DNA of 39,718 nt from an uncultured Clostridia bacterium. GTDB lineage: Bacteria; Bacillota; Clostridia; Oscillospirales; Acutalibacteraceae. Of the stretch, positions 38,434-39,718 are shown in pieces. Position numbers and translations under genes: made by a program. How positions within the stretch are numbered: position 1 is the stretch's first letter; each line of letters starts with the position of its first letter. The notes beneath the pieces are model-generated. The model saw nothing but the letters and a program-made list of their open reading frames with translations. It searched no databases and was not told the DNA's origin. The stretch spans positions 1 through 39,718 of the forward strand of contig CALWVN010000017.1 in NCBI GenBank assembly GCA_944384995.1, given 5' to 3'.

Positions 38434-39585
38434 ATGGAGATTCAGGAACTGCGCCGCGAGATCAACGAGATCGACGACAGGCTTGTAGAACTGTTCTTAA
38501 AGCGCATGGGTGTATCTTTAGAGGTCGCAAAATACAAGCAGGAAAACCATATGCCCGTCCTTGACCGCACACGGGAACGCGAGCTGCTCGCCCGTGTCGC
38601 GGCAAAATCCGATGACAAGGATTTACAGCTTTATACACGGCTTTTGTATTCCTCCATTATGGGGCTTTCGCGCTCATACCAGCATAAGTATCTCGACCAA
38701 GGCAGCTCGGCGCTTACGGAGCGCATCCGCCAAAGCGCCCAACGTTTTGCCATGCAGGATCTCCCCGAAAGCGCCGTGGTCGCGTGCCAGGGCGTGGAGG
38801 GCGCCTATTCGTCGCTTGCGTGTGAAAGGCTGTTCAAAAATCCCGATATTATGTTTTTTGCCTCCTGGGAGGATGTGTTTTCTGCTGTGCAGCAGGGGCT
38901 TTGCCGCTATGGCATCCTGCCGATCGAAAACAGCACGGCGGGTTCGGTGAACCATGTGTATGACCTGATGAACCGCCACAACTTTTATATCGTCAAAAGC
39001 GTGCGCTTAAAGGTCAGCCACGCGCTGCTTGCAAAGCCCGGTACGGCGCTTTCCGAGGTGCGTGAGATCTTTTCACACGAGCAGGCGATCCAGCAGTGCA
39101 GTGACTTTCTGTCAAAGCTGCAGAACGTAAAAGTCACGGTTTGTGAAAATACTGCCGCCGCCGCAAAGCGCGTGTCCGAAAGCGTGCGCACGGATGTTGC
39201 TGCGATCTCGTCGAAGGACTGCATGGCGCTTTACGGGCTGTCGATGCTCGCCGAAGGCGTGCAGAACAACGCGAACAATTACACGCGCTTTATCTGCATC
39301 GGCAAAGAGCCGGAGATTTTCGCCGGTGCGAATAAAACGAGCCTGATGCTCACCCTGCCGCACCGCCCCGGTTCGCTTTACGATGTGCTGTCGAGGTTCT
39401 ATGCACTGGATATCAATCTGTTAAAGCTCGAAAGCCGTCCGAAGCCCAACAGTGACTTTGAATTCCTGTTCTATTTTGATATTGAAGCGTCGGTCTATTC
39501 CGAAAACTTCCTGCGCATGATCGCCGAGCTGGAAGCTTCTGCGGAACAGTTTTCCTACTTAGGAAGCTACAGTGAGATTTTGTGA
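38434..39585 (+). CDS. pheA: Bifunctional chorismate mutase/prephenate dehydratase (383 aa)
   Basis: N-terminal AroQ-type chorismate mutase (LRREINEIDDRLVELFLKRM), a prephenate dehydratase domain (VACQGVEGAYSSLACERLF, ILPIENSTAGSVNHVYDLM, and TRFICIG) and a C-terminal ACT domain (LTLPHRPGSLYDVLSRFYAL, then LESRP) for phenylalanine feedback. It commits chorismate to phenylalanine and also supplies prephenate to TyrA. GGAGG precedes the ATG. Last gene of the operon. Confidence 0.95.
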   Translation: MEIQELRREINEIDDRLVELFLKRMGVSLEVAKYKQENHMPVLDRTRERELLARVAAKSDDKDLQLYTRLLYSSIMGLSRSYQHKYLDQGSSALTERIRQSAQRFAMQDLPESAVVACQGVEGAYSSLACERLFKNPDIMFFASWEDVFSAVQQGLCRYGILPIENSTAGSVNHVYDLMNRHNFYIVKSVRLKVSHALLAKPGTALSEVREIFSHEQAIQQCSDFLSKLQNVKVTVCENTAAAAKRVSESVRTDVAAISSKDCMALYGLSMLAEGVQNNANNYTRFICIGKEPEIFAGANKTSLMLTLPHRPGSLYDVLSRFYALDINLLKLESRPKPNSDFEFLFYFDIEASVYSENFLRMIAELEASAEQFSYLGSYSEIL

Positions 39586-39641
39586 ACGAAAAATTAAAAA
39601 CACCTTTGGTTTGTGTTTACAAAACGTTCAACAAATCTCTA

Positions 39642-39703
39642 TTGTATCGCCATATTTTGTCTGTATACTGAGACCATCGAATCAAGAGAGACCCCACTCT
39701 TGA
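39642..39703 (+). promoter_or_regulatory. Probable promoter and leader hairpin of the next gene
   Basis: TTGTAT (39642-39647) and TATACT (39664-39669) with a 16-bp spacer, then a hairpin TCAAGAG/CTCTTGA (39682-39688, 39697-39703) that partly covers the ribosome-binding GAGGAG at 39702-39707. The gene itself is outside the window. Confidence 0.5.
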
Positions 39704-39718
39704 GGAGACGCAAACAGA

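Overview
The window looks like a chromosomal segment of a moderate-GC, gut-type Clostridia (Oscillospiraceae/Ruminococcaceae-like) carrying most of an integrative and conjugative element (ICE) next to ordinary housekeeping genes. Grounds: strong AGGAGG-type ribosome binding sites, sigma-A promoters with 17-bp spacers, SpoVG-, ImmA- and ArdA-type ICE genes, BspA and CnaB surface proteins, and a Clostridia-style aro operon. The species cannot be named from the sequence.

Positions 1 to about 29 kb are the ICE; its left end is outside the window. The left edge holds a 20-bp tandem repeat, a compact type I toxin-antitoxin locus with a 33-aa holin-like toxin and a convergent antisense RNA, a ribbon-helix-helix gene, a higBA-type module and a hairpin-rich non-coding stretch (1.6-1.98 kb). 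From 25 kb down to 2 kb nearly all genes run leftward: regulators, ParA/ParB, a DUF6017-like replication protein, a DUF1492-like protein, cell-surface proteins (a thioester/CnaB adhesin, a BspA-like LRR protein and others), a SpoVG homologue, a primase-like protein, a DUF3846-nucleotidase fusion, the mating-channel genes (VirB2-, VirB6-, VirB3-, VirB4-like and an NlpC/P60 hydrolase) and ArdA. No relaxase or coupling ATPase was found, so they probably lie left of the window. The right end carries an ICEBs1-like XRE/ImmA switch with divergent operators, a self-inhibited Fic protein and a tyrosine integrase facing a tRNA-Leu(GAG) gene. A rightward, AT-rich SLATT-like membrane protein gene is inserted between the replication and partition modules.

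Five near-identical 25-bp palindromes, all in the same orientation, sit before int, before parA, inside parB, upstream of the spoVG-like gene and between two channel genes. They are strong candidates for ICE-specific parS sites or operators of a KorB-like ParB regulon.

Right of the tRNA (29.2-39.7 kb) is host chromosome: a small XRE regulator with a 13-bp inverted-repeat operator, birA, a Nat-type ABC exporter, then aroF-tyrA-aroB-aroA-aroC-pheA. That operon is preceded by a good promoter, a 32-aa leader peptide extremely rich in Tyr and Phe, and an intrinsic terminator. This is a textbook-style transcription attenuator that would tie the common aromatic pathway plus the Tyr and Phe branches to charged tRNA-Tyr and tRNA-Phe.
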